Part shown: positions 61,502-64,000 of the stretch, piece after piece
Layout: each line of letters begins with the position of its first letter
Numbering within the stretch: the stretch's first letter is position 1
DNA from: Manis javanica
Taxonomy: Eukaryota > Chordata > Mammalia > Pholidota > Manidae
DNA length: 64,000 nt
Reading direction: 5' to 3'
Assembly: GCF_040802235.1 (NCBI RefSeq)
Contig: NC_133158.1
Coordinates: forward strand, 87,220,501 to 87,284,500
The notes under the pieces: model-generated
Seen by the model: only the letters and a program-made list of their open reading frames with translations
What the model was told of the DNA's origin: nothing
Databases searched by the model: none
Made by a program: the position numbers and the translations under genes

Positions 61502-63399
61502 GGTTTAATAGCTGTCACCGGAGGTAATAAAACCACAGTAAAGAAAGTAGAACAGCTAATTACTAAGCAAATGCAAAATTAAACCAACAATCCCCAAAGT
61601 CAATCAAGGGATAGAAAAAGAGTACAGAATATGATACCTAATATATAAAGAATGAAGGAGGAAAAAAAGGATAGAAAAAATAAAAAGAACCTTTAGATTG
61701 TGTTTGTAATACCATACTAAGTGAGTTAAGTTAGGCTGTTAGATACTAAGGAAGTTACCCTTGAACCTTTGGTAATCACGAATCTAAAGCCTGTAATGGC
61801 AATAAGTACATGCTTATGGTAATCACCCTAAATGTAAATGGTCTGAATGCACCAACCAAAAGACACAAAGTCACTGAATGGATAAAAAAAAGACCCAACC
61901 ATATGCTGCGTACAAGAGACTCACTTTAAACCCAAAGACATACACAGACTAAAAGTGAAGGGATGGAAAAAGATATTTCATGCAAATAATAGGGAGAAAA
62001 AAGCAGGAGTTGCAGTACTTGTAATGAGACAAAATAGACTTTAAAACAAATAAAGTCACAAGAGACAAAGAAGGACATTACATAATGATTAAGGGGTCAA
62101 TCCAACATGAAGATACAACCACTATAAATAGTATCTATGCGCCCAAGACAGGAGCATCTACATATATGAAACAAATACTGACAGAATTAAAAGGGGAAAT
62201 AGAATAAAATGCATTCATTCTAGGAGACTTCAACACTCTACTCACTCTGAAGGACAGATCAACCAGACAGAAAATAAGGAAGGAGACAGAGGCACTGAAC
62301 AACACATAAGAAAAGATGGACCTAAAAGACATCTATAGAACTCTACACCCAAAAGAAGCAGAATACGCATTCTTCTCAAGTGCACATAGAACATTTTCAA
62401 GAATAGATCACATACTAGGACACAAAAAGGGCCTCAGTAAATTCAGAGATTGAAATTGTGCCAAACAGTTTCTCAGACCACAAAGATATGAAACTAGAAA
62501 TAAATTATGCAAAGAAATGAAAAATCTCACAAACACATGGAGGTTTCACAACATGATCCTAAATAACCAATGGATCAATGACCAAATAAAAACAGAGATC
62601 AAGTAATATATGGAGACAAATGACAATAATTCAACACCATAAAATCTGTGGGATGCAGTGAAGGCTGTGCTAAGAGGAAAGTATATTGCAATACAGGCCT
62701 ATCTCAGGAAAGAAGAAAAATCCCATATGAACACTCTAGACTCACAATTAATGAAACTATAAAAAGAAGAACAAATGAGGCCCAGAGTCAGTAGGAGGGA
62801 CATAATAAACATTAGAGCAAAAATAAATAAAATAGGGAAGAATAAAACAACAGAAAGAATCAATGAAAGCAAGAGCTGGTTCTTTGAGAAAATAAACAAA
62901 ATAGATAAACTCCTAGCCAGACTTATCAAGAAACAAACAGAGTCTACACACATAAAGAGAATCGGAAAAGAGAAAGGAAAAATCACTATGGACACCACAG
63001 AAATACAAAGAATTATTAGAGAATACTATGAAAAATTCTACATGTCAACAAACTGGATAACCTAGAAGAAATGGACAACTTTCTAGAAAAATACAACCAA
63101 CCAAGGAAGAAACAGAAAATCTGAACAGACCAATTACCAGCAACAAAATTGAACAGGTAATCAAAAAACTACCTAAGAACAAAATGCTTGAAACAGATGG
63201 CTTCACTGCTGAATTTTATCAAACACTTAGTGAAGACCTAATACCATCCTCCCTAAACATTTCCAAAGAGTAGAAGAAGAGGGAATGCTTTTAAACTTAT
63301 TCTATGAGGCCAGCATCACTCTAATACCAAAACCAGGCAAAGACCCCACCAAAAAAGAAAATTACAGACCAATATCCCTGATGAACATAGATGCAAAAA

Positions 63400-64000
63400 A
63401 TACTCAACAAATTATTAGCAAACCAAACTCAAAAATACATCAAAAAGATCATCCATCATGATCAAGTAGGATTTATTCCAGGGATGCAAGAATGGCACAA
63501 CATTCGAAAATCCATCAGCATCATCCACCACATCAACAAAAAGGACAAAAACCACATGATCATCTCCATAGATGCTGAAAAAGCATTTGACAAAATTCAA
63601 CATCCATTCATGATAAAAACTCTCAACAAAATGGGTATGGAAGGCAAGTACCTCAACATAATAAAGACCATATATGACAAACACACAGCTAACATTATAC
63701 TTAACAGCAAGAAGTTGAAAGCTTTTCCTTTAAGATCAGGAACAAGACAAGGATGCCCACTCTCCCCACTTCTATTCAGCATAGTACTGGAGGTCCTAGC
63801 CATGGCAATCAGACAATACAAAGAAATAAATGGCATCCAGGTTGGCAAAGAAGTCAAACTGTCCCTGTTTGCAGATGACTTGATACTGTACATAAAAAAC
63901 CCTAAAGAATCCACTCCAAAACTACTAGATCTAATATCTGAATTCAGCAAAGTTGCAGGATACAAAATTAATACACAGAAATCTGTGGCATTCCTATACA
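63400..64000 (+). pseudogene. L1 ORF2 reverse-transcriptase core, open to the window edge
   Basis: About 200 codons without a stop, with RT blocks [31 protein letters not shown] and the catalytic LFADDLILY (FADD at 63,868-63,879). A run of six A's at 63,395-63,400 shifts the frame from the upstream part, so the complete ORF2 is not intact. Confidence 0.85.

Larger units (their letters stand above)
59690..64000 (+). mobile_element. LINE-1, 5' UTR to reverse transcriptase, running off the window
   Basis: Begins at about 59,690 with a 5' UTR homologous to that of the nested L1. It has ORF1 (60,636-61,501) split by a 1-bp deletion, ORF2 from about 61,800 with several stops, and an intact reverse-transcriptase core at the edge. 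Antisense to CHMP2B, in its intron 1. It closely resembles the 44,981-51,418 copy, so both belong to the same young-to-middle-aged family. Confidence 0.92.

Noticed and set aside
53700-64000. CHMP2B exon 1 in the window
   Set aside because: No minus-strand MASLFKKK coding start, no suitable donor after it, and no CpG-rich promoter. It must lie beyond 64,000.

Overview
This is an AT-rich window of nuclear DNA from a placental mammal. It holds two known genes in tail-to-tail (convergent) order. POU1F1 (Pit-1, the pituitary POU-homeodomain activator) is complete on the + strand. CHMP2B (an ESCRT-III subunit) is on the - strand and lacks only its first exon, which lies beyond the right edge. The same neighbour pair and orientation is known from human chromosome 3p11. 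Identification rests on reading both proteins through GT-AG splice sites: the six POU1F1 exons join to exactly 291 codons, and CHMP2B exons 2-6 give residues 12-213 of an expected 213.

Layout. 1-14,960: upstream flank of POU1F1, with old L1 3' ends (3,010-3,850; 11,790-12,915; 12,915-13,250), a pair of MIRs, microsatellites, and an unusually repeat-free stretch (about 8,690-9,460) that is a candidate pituitary enhancer. 14,960-15,151: POU1F1 promoter with TATA box and Pit-1-like sites. 15,152-29,186: POU1F1 coding exons 1-6, including the alternative acceptor that makes the Pit-1 beta isoform. 29,187-32,970: 3' UTR and short intergenic region. 32,975-53,699: CHMP2B 3' UTR and exons 6-2. 53,700-64,000: CHMP2B intron 1, holding an MLT1-type LTR, a second ERV-like LTR and the 5' two thirds of an L1.

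The repeat landscape is dominated by LINE-1. CHMP2B intron 2 (10.9 kb) is about 93% L1: an old L1 split by a younger, roughly 6.4 kb L1, which itself carries a 167-bp LTR-derived retroposed fragment with a 13-bp target duplication. Ancient MIR, L2, Tigger, MER5-like and MLT1 copies are present. I saw no young SINE (no Alu, B1/B2, CAN, Bov-tA or ERE-like unit). That argues against primates, rodents, carnivores, ruminants and horse, and leaves a SINE-poor lineage such as pangolins possible; this species guess is weak.

The two genes have no functional link that the sequence shows. POU1F1 is a tissue-restricted transcription factor and CHMP2B a ubiquitous membrane-remodelling protein. I found no new gene system. 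The more interesting points are the conserved alternative splice site, the candidate enhancer, the CTCF-like sites and the nested retroposition events.
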